Part shown: positions 16,439 through 25,269 of the stretch, one piece after another
Position numbering within the stretch: the stretch's first letter is position 1
How the letters are laid out: each line of letters opens with the position of its first letter
DNA from: Winogradskyella flava
GTDB lineage: Bacteria; Bacteroidota; Bacteroidia; Flavobacteriales; Flavobacteriaceae
Length of the DNA stretch: 64,000 bases
Reading direction: 5' to 3'
NCBI RefSeq assembly: GCF_014243395.1
Contig: NZ_JACLCP010000004.1
Coordinates: 62,001 to 126,000, forward strand
Position numbers and translations under genes: made by a program
The notes under the pieces: generated by a model
What the model saw: the letters and a program-made list of their open reading frames with translations, nothing else
What the model was told of the DNA's origin: nothing
The model's database searches: none

Positions 16439-18937
16439 ATGAAAAACTTTACATGTTTTCGCGAACACTTTAATAACAGATGTTACGTGGTTAAAAAACA
16501 ACTACTTATTTTATTTACCTTATTAATGGCTTCAATAGGCTATTCGCAAACGTTTACAGAAAATTTTATAACATATCAGGTTATCTCTAGTGCAAATAAT
16601 ACGGTAAGAACACAAGATTATAATCAAGCCGGTGGTACAGTTGTTAACATTCCTGCTTCTGTTACAGATACAGCTTCAGGCAATACATATACAGTTACAG
16701 AAATAGGTATCGATTCTTTTTTCAATAAACAATTAACCAGTGTAACAATTCCGAATAGTGTTCAATTTATAATTAATTTTGCCTTTGGTACTAATCAACT
16801 AACAACGATAACAATACCAGATAGTGTAGTAAGTATTGGTGGTAATGCTTTTGTAAACAATCAATTAAATAGCATAACACTTTCTAATGGTCTTACTGCT
16901 ATTGGGCTCGCCGCTTTTGCAACAAATCAATTGACAAACGTTACAATTCCTGATAGTGTTAATTCTATAGCTGCTCAAGCCTTTAATAATAATCCATTAA
17001 ATAGTGTTATTTCTTTAGCTACAGTACCACCTGTAATAACTAGTGGATCGGGTGATAGCTTTGGAAATCACAGTGTGATTGATTTAACTGTACCTGCAGG
17101 AACAATAGGTGATTATGCAGCTTCAACTTGGACAGGTTTTAACTCCGTTACTGAAGCAAGTGCATTAGCAGTTGGAGATACTTTTATCATAGATTATATA
17201 ACTTATGAAATTATATCTCTGGTACCTGATATGGTTGAAGTTATAGATTATGATATTATAAATGGTGGTACTTCGGTTGTTATTCCGGCCACAGTTATGC
17301 ATAATTCAAATACATATGATGTTACTGAGATAGGGGACAATGCTTTTAACAATAAAGGTATCGACAGTGTGAGTATTCCTGGCAGCATTACAAATATTGG
17401 GATTTCTGCGTTTGAATTAAATAACTTAACAGACGTTATTGTTCCTGACAGTGTTACAGTTCTAGGAACTACTGCTTTCGCAACTAATTCTATAGTAAAT
17501 CTTAATATTGGCGAGAATGTTTCAATTATAGGTATTGGTGCTTTTGTAGATAATAGTTTAGCAAATGTAACTCTTCCGAGTAGTGTAACGGAAATTGGTT
17601 TACTAGGTTTTGGAAACAACCCGTTAACAAGTGTTACATCCTTGGCAGCTACACCACCTACAATAACAACAGGAACTAACGATACGTTTGCTTTTGACCG
17701 CAGTGGGATTGACTTGTACATAGCGCCAGGCGCAACAGCTGTATACGCTGCTTCACAATGGATAGGATTTAACTCAGTGACCGAAGAATTGATAGTCGGA
17801 GATACTTATACTACAGATTTCATAACTTATCAAATAACGTCGACAGCAAATAATACTGCTATGGTTACCGATTACGATGAGGTTAATGGCGGGATCGTAT
17901 TGGACATTCCATCTACTATCAACAATGGTCTTATTACCTACAGTGTAACTTCAATCGGCAATACTTCTTTAATTAATAAAGGGTTAACAGGTGTGATATT
18001 TCCTGATAGTCTTATTAGTATCGGCCAACAATCACTTAGCAATAATAATTTAATCAGTATTGATATTCCAGATGGTGTTATTACTATTGCTCAAGGTGCA
18101 TTTACTGGTAATCAATTAACAAATATTGTTTTTCCAAATAGTATCACAGATGTTGGTGATAGCGCATTTCAAAGTAATAATATTGTAAGCGTTGTATTTT
18201 CTAGTAATATGACTAGTATTGGAAATAATGTATTTACTACAAATAATTTAAGCACCCTCACAATTCCAGATAATATTACAAGTGTTGGTATTGGAGCATT
18301 CCAAGGAAATCAATTAACGTCTGTTGACTTTGGTAACACTTTAGAAATTATAGATATAGGCGCATTTGCCGATAATCAACTAACATCGATTGTCTTACCA
18401 AGTACAGTTACAACAATAGAAAATGTAGCCTTTAGAAATAATCAATTAACAACACTTACTTTTCCAGATAGTGTGACAACTATAGGCCTTCTTGCATTTG
18501 AAAATAACCCAATGACAGATGTCTATTCAGAAAGTACAACACCTCCAACAATTAGTACTGGTGGTACTACCGACTCTTTTGCTAATGATCGTTCTAATAT
18601 TCATTTACATATACCTCCTGGTACTATGGATGTTTACGTTACAAATCCAGGAGCTTTATGGACTGGTTTTAATCCGGTCACTGAAGATGCATCTTTGAGT
18701 ACTTCTGATTTTGAACTTGTAAATGATATAAAAGTAATTACAACATCAAGTGAAATAAAAGTTATCACATCTAATACTGTAAGATTAGAAAATTATACCA
18801 TTTATAGTATTTCTGGCGCCAAAATAAAAGAAGGTACCGAAAGTACTATTGGCATAGACGCAATATCCAATGGTATTTATATTATAGAGCTCAACTTTGA
18901 TAAAGGAACTCTTGTTAAAAAGGTTGTGCTTTATTAG
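16439..18937 (+). CDS. Secreted BspA-like (LRR_5) repeat protein with T9SS-type C-terminus
   Basis: The protein has about 832 residues from the ATG at 16439; a further upstream start would remove nothing but add a non-signal leader. After a signal peptide (ending GYSQ) it has three modules, each opening with a (VGDTF)xxxFITYQI strand block. LRR_5 repeats of 23 residues follow (TIPDSVxxIGxxAFxxNQLT). Each module closes with a GxSFGNxxxxxDLxVPxGT block and TGFNSVTE. BspA-like repeats mediate adhesion in other bacteria. The last 75 residues look like a T9SS sorting domain but lack the usual YPNP start. A terminator follows at 18971. Confidence 0.9.
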   Translation: MKNFTCFREHFNNRCYVVKKQLLILFTLLMASIGYSQTFTENFITYQVISSANNTVRTQDYNQAGGTVVNIPASVTDTASGNTYTVTEIGIDSFFNKQLTSVTIPNSVQFIINFAFGTNQLTTITIPDSVVSIGGNAFVNNQLNSITLSNGLTAIGLAAFATNQLTNVTIPDSVNSIAAQAFNNNPLNSVISLATVPPVITSGSGDSFGNHSVIDLTVPAGTIGDYAASTWTGFNSVTEASALAVGDTFIIDYITYEIISLVPDMVEVIDYDIINGGTSVVIPATVMHNSNTYDVTEIGDNAFNNKGIDSVSIPGSITNIGISAFELNNLTDVIVPDSVTVLGTTAFATNSIVNLNIGENVSIIGIGAFVDNSLANVTLPSSVTEIGLLGFGNNPLTSVTSLAATPPTITTGTNDTFAFDRSGIDLYIAPGATAVYAASQWIGFNSVTEELIVGDTYTTDFITYQITSTANNTAMVTDYDEVNGGIVLDIPSTINNGLITYSVTSIGNTSLINKGLTGVIFPDSLISIGQQSLSNNNLISIDIPDGVITIAQGAFTGNQLTNIVFPNSITDVGDSAFQSNNIVSVVFSSNMTSIGNNVFTTNNLSTLTIPDNITSVGIGAFQGNQLTSVDFGNTLEIIDIGAFADNQLTSIVLPSTVTTIENVAFRNNQLTTLTFPDSVTTIGLLAFENNPMTDVYSESTTPPTISTGGTTDSFANDRSNIHLHIPPGTMDVYVTNPGALWTGFNPVTEDASLSTSDFELVNDIKVITTSSEIKVITSNTVRLENYTIYSISGAKIKEGTESTIGIDAISNGIYIIELNFDKGTLVKKVVLY
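16545..18690 (+). repeat. Three tandem LRR_5 modules within the BspA-like gene
   Basis: Modules begin near 16545, 17167 and 17788 and share the same order of opening block, repeats and closing block. The third is the longest, with about eight LRR_5 units. This is protein-coding repetition and not a mobile element. Confidence 0.75.
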
Positions 18938-18970
18938 TCACTATCATTAAAAATATAAAGAAACTAAAAA

Positions 18971-19008
18971 AAAAAAGCTCCAAGTTTTGAATACTTGGAG
19001 CTTTTTTT
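18971..19008. terminator. Bidirectional terminator between convergent genes
   Basis: AGCTCCAAG and CTTGGAGCT form a stem with a 9-base loop, preceded by an A run and followed by a T run. It can end transcription of the BspA-like gene (plus) and of the serine hydrolase cluster (minus). Confidence 0.88.
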
Positions 19009-19045
19009 AGCAACTTAAATATTCAGACCCAAATAGGGTCGAATC

Positions 19046-20740
19046 TTATAGTTCGATTACTTTTCTAAATTCAAGATTATTTATTCCATCCGTATTTATT
19101 GTAAAGCCTTTGATATTACTTGATGCATCCCGAAAGAACTCTAATGCGTTAAAGAATAGGGACCTACTCGTGAATATGTCTTTTTTAACAGGCCTAAATG
19201 TGATGTCAGTGTGATTCAAATTACTAGCAATTAACTTACCATCTTCAATACGAAAAGAAAATAGTAATGCATATGTTTCATTGTAGTAAACCCCAGTGTA
19301 AGCTTGTAAATCTTTCTCCGAGGGACGCACTGGTTCGTAGCGTTCCATGATGTCAGGTTGACTTTCATTATAAATGAAGAAAAGTGTCATGCCATTACCA
19401 TCTTCTTTAAAATCGAAAAGTCGTGTATCTTCAATTTCGGCATACTGCTGGAAGGTACTATCAGATAATGGAACTAAAGTTTGATATCTGTCTCTAGGAC
19501 TAAACAACCATTTAGACCTTAATGTATCGTTCTTTATAAATATTTCAGAAGCATATCCTTTCTTGTACCAATAATGGCCTTCAAATGACTTTAGCTTTTT
19601 AGCACTTAATTTCTTTATGTTTTTAGTACTAAAGTCTATGTTAGCAGGTAAAGTATAAGTATCCTCAACGTATGGGTTTAATAGCCACTGCGCTGTCATG
19701 CCATTATACTGATTATTATTTCCTAATACAAAAGCAACTATATCTTGATTGAGGTATCTAAAAACATTAGTGCCATAGGCACCTTGAAATCCATAATTCC
19801 AAAATATAGGTAGACCCCGTTCGGGATGTGTAAACTCACGCCCAATTGCCATATCTCCCCAATAGTAATTGAACTTTTCTCCACTATCTAATCTAACAGG
19901 TGTATCTAATTGCTGTATTAATTGACCAATAATCCCATTTGGCTTGAAATAATTTAAATACCAAGCGGCGAGATCTTCTGCCGAGCAATAGGCATTAATG
20001 GCTCCAACAACATTGCTAAGAACTTCGAGTGTTTTGTAATCCTTACCTTCTTCTTTTTGATAAGGCTGAGCTAAGTTAGTGAGTATGGCATTACTGTCAT
20101 CTCGTATTAGAGAATTTTTCATTCCAAGTGGTTCGAAAATGTGAGATTTAACAAAGTCTGAAAAAGGTTCGCCAGAACTTTTAGATACTATCTCAGCCAT
20201 TAATACAGATTCCGTAACAGATTCATGAAATGAAAATTGAGTACCTGGTTTAAATGAAAGTGCTTTTTGAGAAGCAATTAATTTTATTGCCTTTGCTTGT
20301 GTATCAATAGTCATATATCCATCAATCATATAACTCATTCTATTGATGTCATGAAGTCCGCTTGAATGATTAAGCAAATGTTTTATGGTTATGACATGCT
20401 TGTATTTAGGCAGTTCGGGTATATACTTGCGTATGTCTTCATTCATAGAGATTTTTCCTTGGGCTTCTAAAAGCAGGATGGCCAAAGATGTAAACTGCTT
20501 AGATAATTCTCCGAGTTGAAACTTGGTTTGTGGCGTAATTAGCGCGCTAGTTTGCGTATTGGCAGAGCCAAATCCTTTAAGATAGATAACTTCACCATTT
20601 TTAATTAATCCAGCTGCTACACCTGGTTGATTATGATTAAATGATGCAGTAAATATACTATCTAATTGTTTTTCTATTGACTGATTTTGAGCAAAGGCAA
20701 TAGACGACAATAGTATATACAGTACGTATAAATTTTTCAT
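19046..20740 (-). CDS. Beta-lactamase-fold protein lacking the catalytic serine (pseudoenzyme)
   Basis: The 564-residue protein has a signal peptide (ending AFAQ), a class C beta-lactamase/esterase domain (about residues 25-370) and a C-terminal extension with two lipocalin-like segments (FEGHYWYKKG, YTGVYYNE). The SxxK position reads E78-L-S-K81 in FQLGELSKQFT, so the nucleophile is Glu. The YxN motif reads FHE and the H/KxG motif reads NYG. All three active-site motifs are therefore altered, although the fold landmarks (LLNHSSGL, IFEPLGMKNS) are kept. It is unlikely to be a serine hydrolase; a binding or regulatory role is possible. It is the last gene of the cluster. Confidence 0.9.
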   Translation of the reverse strand: MKNLYVLYILLSSIAFAQNQSIEKQLDSIFTASFNHNQPGVAAGLIKNGEVIYLKGFGSANTQTSALITPQTKFQLGELSKQFTSLAILLLEAQGKISMNEDIRKYIPELPKYKHVITIKHLLNHSSGLHDINRMSYMIDGYMTIDTQAKAIKLIASQKALSFKPGTQFSFHESVTESVLMAEIVSKSSGEPFSDFVKSHIFEPLGMKNSLIRDDSNAILTNLAQPYQKEEGKDYKTLEVLSNVVGAINAYCSAEDLAAWYLNYFKPNGIIGQLIQQLDTPVRLDSGEKFNYYWGDMAIGREFTHPERGLPIFWNYGFQGAYGTNVFRYLNQDIVAFVLGNNNQYNGMTAQWLLNPYVEDTYTLPANIDFSTKNIKKLSAKKLKSFEGHYWYKKGYASEIFIKNDTLRSKWLFSPRDRYQTLVPLSDSTFQQYAEIEDTRLFDFKEDGNGMTLFFIYNESQPDIMERYEPVRPSEKDLQAYTGVYYNETYALLFSFRIEDGKLIASNLNHTDITFRPVKKDIFTSRSLFFNALEFFRDASSNIKGFTINTDGINNLEFRKVIEL

Positions 20741-20746
20741 AAAGCA

Positions 20747-21202
20747 CTACTTTTGTTTGACGCTATTCCAGATGTCTAAATGCATTTTCCATTTACTGTC
20801 TACCTTTTTCCAGACAATGACATATTTTCCTTTCCAAGAAGACATACGTCCATCTTTATGTTTGGTTTTGCCTTCATAGTAGCCATAGTCATAAGCTGTG
20901 TCTTCTACTATGGTAATTTCAGTTTGAGTGATTTTGTGATACGATGTACTAATCCCTTCTGGTAACGTCCAATAGTTTATAATGTCCTCACCTTCTAAAA
21001 TCTGTGTGTTATTAGGAAAGATTTTAGCGTCTTTTGTATATGATGACGCTATTTTTTCATAATCTGAAGCCATAACATATTCAGAAAAACTCTTAGTATT
21101 TTTTAATATTGTTTGAATATCTTTTTGGTTACCATTTAAAGTCTGTGCCTGTGAATAGTTGAAGCCTAGTAGTGCTATTAAAACGAATATTAATGTTCTC
21201 AT
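20747..21202 (-). CDS. Secreted DUF4440/NTF2-like protein
   Basis: The 151-residue protein has a signal peptide (ending SQAQ) and a SnoaL/NTF2-like cone-shaped domain of the DUF4440 type. It shows YEKIASSYTKDAKIFPNN, a central GYYEG and a final WKKVDSKWKMHLDIW. Such domains bind small hydrophobic ligands or act as simple isomerase-like enzymes. No catalytic residues can be assigned. It sits 3 bases upstream of one serine-hydrolase-like gene and 6 bases past the end of another, and recurs in the cluster as a distant paralogue at 22249. Confidence 0.85.
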   Translation of the reverse strand: MRTLIFVLIALLGFNYSQAQTLNGNQKDIQTILKNTKSFSEYVMASDYEKIASSYTKDAKIFPNNTQILEGEDIINYWTLPEGISTSYHKITQTEITIVEDTAYDYGYYEGKTKHKDGRMSSWKGKYVIVWKKVDSKWKMHLDIWNSVKQK

Positions 21203-21205
21203 TGT

Positions 21206-22240
21206 TTAAATAGTTTTTTGATTAACGATGTCTTTGATTTCATCTGCCATATCCATTACATTAAAAAACTTTTGGTTCTTTAAGATGATGATATATAATT
21301 GTTCTTCAGGATAATATCTAATTACCGACTCATAATTTCCCTGTTCGCCGTGATGATGGTGCACCTCTAATTGATCATCGTCCCATTCTAAAACGCCCAA
21401 AGGCGATTGAGAGCCTTCTCGTTCTGAAAGGAGTTTTACAGATTTTTTAGATAGCAGTTGATAGCTATGCAGGTGATAGAGATATTGGTAAAGGTCCTGT
21501 GCAGAAAATAGCATCAAAAACTTAAGGCCATCCATTCTAAAAGCATCAAGGTTGTTATCTTGGTCAAAAGGGTGAGCTGGTAACACTTCATTTTTCCAAG
21601 GCACAGCTTTTCCAAAATAACTATTGGTCATCTTTGCAGGTTTGAATATATTCTGAGTCACATAATCTTCAAAAGATTGACCAGAAACCTTTTCTACAAT
21701 ATGGATCAGCAAGATGGGATTGTAGTTTGAATAGAGATAGTCTGTACCAGGTTTAAAAGAAAGCGCTTTTACTTTCTTTAAATCATTCAGCAACAATTCA
21801 TGAGTAACCGTAATTTTGTTTTCTCCATAGCGTTCCCATGCAACCCTTGGTAGACCACTAGTGTACTTAAATAATTGTTGTATAGTTATTGATGATGCCC
21901 AGGATGGTAAATCTTCCAGATACATACTTATCTTGTCTTCAAGCTTCAACTTTCCGCGTTCGTAGAGTTGCATTGTAGCCATTCCAGGAAATTCTTTAGA
22001 AATAGAGCCAATAGCAAAACGATGAGACGCTGTTAAAGGTTCTTTTGTTTCGGGATGAGCAACCCCAAAAGAGTTTTCATATAAAACCTCATCGTTTTTT
22101 ACAACGAGTATATTACCATTGAGTTCTCCATTAAAATACTGCTCTTCTACATACTCATGGATACTGTTGTATTGACAGCTTATATTTAAAAATGCTGCAC
22201 AAAACATTGCCATAAAAATGATTAACATTTTATGTTTCAT
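21206..22240 (-). CDS. Beta-lactamase-fold serine hydrolase lipoprotein, intact active site
   Basis: The 344-residue protein has a lipoprotein signal (LNISC, Cys22) and a complete class C-like domain. S79-I-S-K82 lies in AIGSISKEF, Y170-S-N172 is intact, and a late HHHHGEQGNY block supplies the HxG motif. It lacks the C-terminal extension of its two cluster neighbours. It should hydrolyse an ester, D-peptide or similar substrate in the periplasm. It is the only member of the three cluster paralogues likely to be catalytic. Confidence 0.9.
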   Translation of the reverse strand: MKHKMLIIFMAMFCAAFLNISCQYNSIHEYVEEQYFNGELNGNILVVKNDEVLYENSFGVAHPETKEPLTASHRFAIGSISKEFPGMATMQLYERGKLKLEDKISMYLEDLPSWASSITIQQLFKYTSGLPRVAWERYGENKITVTHELLLNDLKKVKALSFKPGTDYLYSNYNPILLIHIVEKVSGQSFEDYVTQNIFKPAKMTNSYFGKAVPWKNEVLPAHPFDQDNNLDAFRMDGLKFLMLFSAQDLYQYLYHLHSYQLLSKKSVKLLSEREGSQSPLGVLEWDDDQLEVHHHHGEQGNYESVIRYYPEEQLYIIILKNQKFFNVMDMADEIKDIVNQKTI

Positions 22241-22248
22241 TATAATTA

Positions 22249-22668
22249 TTATTCAGGATAGTTTTTAAAAGTGAATGATTTATGGATAATTTTCCATTTA
22301 TCTTTAATTTTCAAAAGCATTAAATAATCTGTGTAGATGCGTTTTCTTGCAGGCATTAGTATTTCAATTTTTGCTACGGCAGCATTACCTTCATAATCGA
22401 TGGAAAGTACTTTACCAATACGATTACTTTTTTGACCTTGCTTTACATTATCAACATATTTTTTGCCAGACCATACTTGTAATGAATCTTCTCTTATAAA
22501 ATACAGATTGAAGTCCTCATCAAAGGCTTCTCGTAAACGATCTGGTTCACCATTTGCAGTGCCTTCGATATAATCGTAAAGTACTTTGTTAATAGCTTCA
22601 ATTTCTGATTGTGAATAAGAAAATAATACGCTTAGGAATAGTAAAATTAATGTGATTTTTTTTTTCAT
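22249..22668 (-). CDS. Secreted NTF2-like (lumazine-binding-like) protein
   Basis: The 139-residue protein has a signal peptide (ending SYSQ) and an NTF2-like fold of the Lumazine_bd_2 type. It shows INKVLYDYIEGTANGEPDRL, an AFDEDFNLYFI strand and a terminal LLKIKDKWKIIHKSF. Members are small secreted ligand-binding proteins without an established reaction. It lies between two serine-hydrolase-like genes, 8 bases past the start of one and 41 bases from the other, and mirrors the DUF4440 gene at 20747. Confidence 0.85.
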   Translation of the reverse strand: MKKKITLILLFLSVLFSYSQSEIEAINKVLYDYIEGTANGEPDRLREAFDEDFNLYFIREDSLQVWSGKKYVDNVKQGQKSNRIGKVLSIDYEGNAAVAKIEILMPARKRIYTDYLMLLKIKDKWKIIHKSFTFKNYPE

Positions 22669-22709
22669 TTTGATTGATTTTGAGTGTTTAAATTATGTTT
22701 TTTAAGTCC

Positions 22710-24413
22710 TTATTTGGTTTTTACTAAGCTTTCATTTGCAAGACTTTGCTTTTGAAACCATATGTCTGCGACTCCAGCAGTAGACAGTTTAAATCCTTTA
22801 ATTGAACCGTTTGTATTTCTTTGAAACTCCAAAGATGAAAAGTGTCTTTGATCTCCCGTAAATACATTTGTTATCCTTGGACTTAATTGCACAGATCCTA
22901 TTCTAGGATGTTTAAGTATGAGATTGCCTTTGTCAATAGAAAATGAATAAGACGTATTTAAAGCTGTAGCATAATAGTTTCCAGTAAATGAACTTAAATC
23001 CCTACTCCAGTTGGCATTGGTATTATATGAAATCAACTGAAAAGTATCATCTCCAACATTTACGGACATAGTTTTGGGAATTGCCTTAGAATCAAAGCTT
23101 ACGATTACTTCTGCTCCAGTGACCATTTTAAAGGTGTTATTCGTCAATGGTACTAAAGCACTTTCATTTTGAGGGCCTCTAGAGTATCGTAGTGTGTCAT
23201 TGACGATCTGAATTTTTCTGGAATTATGGTTGTCTATGTCCCAATAGTCGCCTTCAAAAGCTGTAAGTTCTTTTTTTGATAACTTTTTAGAAGCAATTTT
23301 TGTAATCCGTTCAGATCTTGTATCTAAAAAATCTTCAATATATAAGGCACTAGCTCCTGTACCTGCATAACCGTTATAAGCGCCATCATTCCCCATAATT
23401 ATGATCGCAAGATCATAATCTGGATAACGAATTAATTTACTAGCGTAGCCACTGGCAACTTCGACATGATAGAGTTTTTTTGCTCCTCTAAAATTCCAAA
23501 AGCGATGCCCACCTGTATACAAAGCCGTATTGGTTTGGTCTACTTCTTTATTATTGACTATAGACAAACTATCAAACTTTTCGACCATTTGTTTAGTACC
23601 AATTTTTGGATCACTAAGTTCTTTTGCCCATAAGCACATATCTCCTACGGTAGTATATAGATCTGATGTGATGGTTTGTGATGGGCTCAGCATAGAACTC
23701 ACAAAATTATCATTATGTGCAAAATAGCCTTGAGCCTTGTTAGGGATTACTGTTCCATTGGTGTCAAATACAGAATTCACCATTCCTAGTGGTTCAAAAA
23801 TTTCTTTAGACACAAAATCTCTATATGCTATTTTAGAAATTATGGTAATAAGATCTTCTAAAATCATGAATCCAGCATCTGAATGACTTTGAATGCTTAC
23901 ACTTTTTGGTAAGGTGTTTGCTTGATTTAAAATCATCGCATACGCCTGTTCTTTTGTAAATACATCATCTGATCTCCATCCGGCGAGCGCTTTCGAGACT
24001 TCGATGTTATTTAAACCACTTGTATGATGTATTAGCTGCTGGATGCTTATGGCATGAGGCATAGATGCTAGTGCAGGCACATATTTACGGATATCGTCAT
24101 CAAGAGAAACTTGACCTCGTTGTTCTAAAAGTAAAAGTGCATAAACCGTAAACTCTTTAGCTATATCTCCTATATGAAATCTGGTTTGAGGATTTATGGG
24201 TACTTGGTGTTCCAAATTGGCCAGACCGTAACCTTTATTATGTACTATTTTGCCATTATTTAGAATACCTACAGCGATTCCTGGTTTATCGGGAGTATCC
24301 CATTGCGAAAAAACGGCATCGATCTGTGCTTCTGTAATTTGTCTTTTTTGAATCCCTTGCGAAAAAGAGATCGACATTATAAAAGATAAAAGTACTACAA
24401 GTGAATTTTTCAT
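22710..24413 (-). CDS. Beta-lactamase-fold protein lacking the catalytic serine (pseudoenzyme)
   Basis: The 567-residue protein has a signal peptide (ending SFSQ), a class C-like domain and a C-terminal two-part lipocalin-like extension, as in the gene at 19046. The SxxK motif reads D83-I-A-K86 in HIGDIAKEFT, so Asp replaces the nucleophile. The YSN motif reads HSD, and the HxG position reads HVE. Fold landmarks (LIHHTSGLN, IFEPLGMVNS, DLAIIIMGN) remain. It is probably a non-catalytic paralogue. Its 3' end lies 41 bases from the NTF2 gene, and its ATG is 4 bases from the end of the PfpI gene. Confidence 0.9.
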   Translation of the reverse strand: MKNSLVVLLSFIMSISFSQGIQKRQITEAQIDAVFSQWDTPDKPGIAVGILNNGKIVHNKGYGLANLEHQVPINPQTRFHIGDIAKEFTVYALLLLEQRGQVSLDDDIRKYVPALASMPHAISIQQLIHHTSGLNNIEVSKALAGWRSDDVFTKEQAYAMILNQANTLPKSVSIQSHSDAGFMILEDLITIISKIAYRDFVSKEIFEPLGMVNSVFDTNGTVIPNKAQGYFAHNDNFVSSMLSPSQTITSDLYTTVGDMCLWAKELSDPKIGTKQMVEKFDSLSIVNNKEVDQTNTALYTGGHRFWNFRGAKKLYHVEVASGYASKLIRYPDYDLAIIIMGNDGAYNGYAGTGASALYIEDFLDTRSERITKIASKKLSKKELTAFEGDYWDIDNHNSRKIQIVNDTLRYSRGPQNESALVPLTNNTFKMVTGAEVIVSFDSKAIPKTMSVNVGDDTFQLISYNTNANWSRDLSSFTGNYYATALNTSYSFSIDKGNLILKHPRIGSVQLSPRITNVFTGDQRHFSSLEFQRNTNGSIKGFKLSTAGVADIWFQKQSLANESLVKTK

Positions 24414-24417
24414 GTAT

Positions 24418-25176
24418 TTATAATTGGTTTAAAGTCTCTATGATTTTTTTAGCTACCGAAGCGGCTGCTGTTGGGTCTTGTCCTGTAATTAGTCTTCCAT
24501 CTACTCTGAAGTAATTGTCCCATCCGTCTTTAGAATAACTGAAGTTGCCGCCACGTTCTTTAATGGTCTCTTCAATTGAGAAAGGAAACGTTTTGTAATA
24601 GTGAGCCTCTTTATTTTCGAATATATCTGGAAATCCATTAACCTGTTTGTCTTGATACAAGTACTTACCGTCTTTGGTTTTTAAGTTTATGATACCAGCC
24701 GTACCATGACAAACAGCCGATACAATGCCTTTATTATTATATATAGACATTGTAATGTCTTGAATGTTTTCATTTTCAGGAACTCCGAACATAGCGGCAC
24801 CACCTCCTACATAATACACGGCTTTGTAGTTTGAAGCATCCACAGCTTCAGGTTTTAAGGTGTTTTTAAGTTTACTCATAAAGTCAAAATCGTATAAATA
24901 CGTCTTTTGAATACTATCTGAGGTAGATAAATAGCCTATTGGTATAGCTCCACCTTTAGGACTCACAAAGTCTACTTCATAATGCTCTTTGGATAATACG
25001 TCATAAGCAAAAACAATTTCTCCGAAGTGGTTGGCGGCGTTCATATCTGTATCACCATAGAAGTGTTGATTCGAAACAACAAAGAGGATTTTGCTATTGA
25101 TTTTAGCTCCTTCTTTCTCTGAATTGGAACAACTATTAAGTAAAATGATTGATAGGAAAAGAGATAAAATACGCAT
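24418..25176 (-). CDS. DJ-1/PfpI family lipoprotein
   Basis: The 252-residue protein has a lipoprotein signal (LLNSC, Cys16) and a class I glutamine-amidotransferase-like fold. C156-H157 in SAVCHGTAG forms the nucleophile elbow, and E53 is the supporting acidic residue in HFGEIVFAYDVL. The architecture matches the Hsp31-like branch, whose members act as glyoxalases, chaperones or deglycases. The lipid anchor would put it in the envelope, which is less common for this family. It is the first structural gene after the AraC regulator. Confidence 0.88.
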   Translation of the reverse strand: MRILSLFLSIILLNSCSNSEKEGAKINSKILFVVSNQHFYGDTDMNAANHFGEIVFAYDVLSKEHYEVDFVSPKGGAIPIGYLSTSDSIQKTYLYDFDFMSKLKNTLKPEAVDASNYKAVYYVGGGAAMFGVPENENIQDITMSIYNNKGIVSAVCHGTAGIINLKTKDGKYLYQDKQVNGFPDIFENKEAHYYKTFPFSIEETIKERGGNFSYSKDGWDNYFRVDGRLITGQDPTAAASVAKKIIETLNQL

Positions 25177-25269
25177 TACTGATTATTATTTTCAGCAATA
25201 TGAATATTTTGTAAGAAAAAGCAATTTTGAGTTATAAATTAGAAGTTCGGATTTATAAAATAGAACGCT

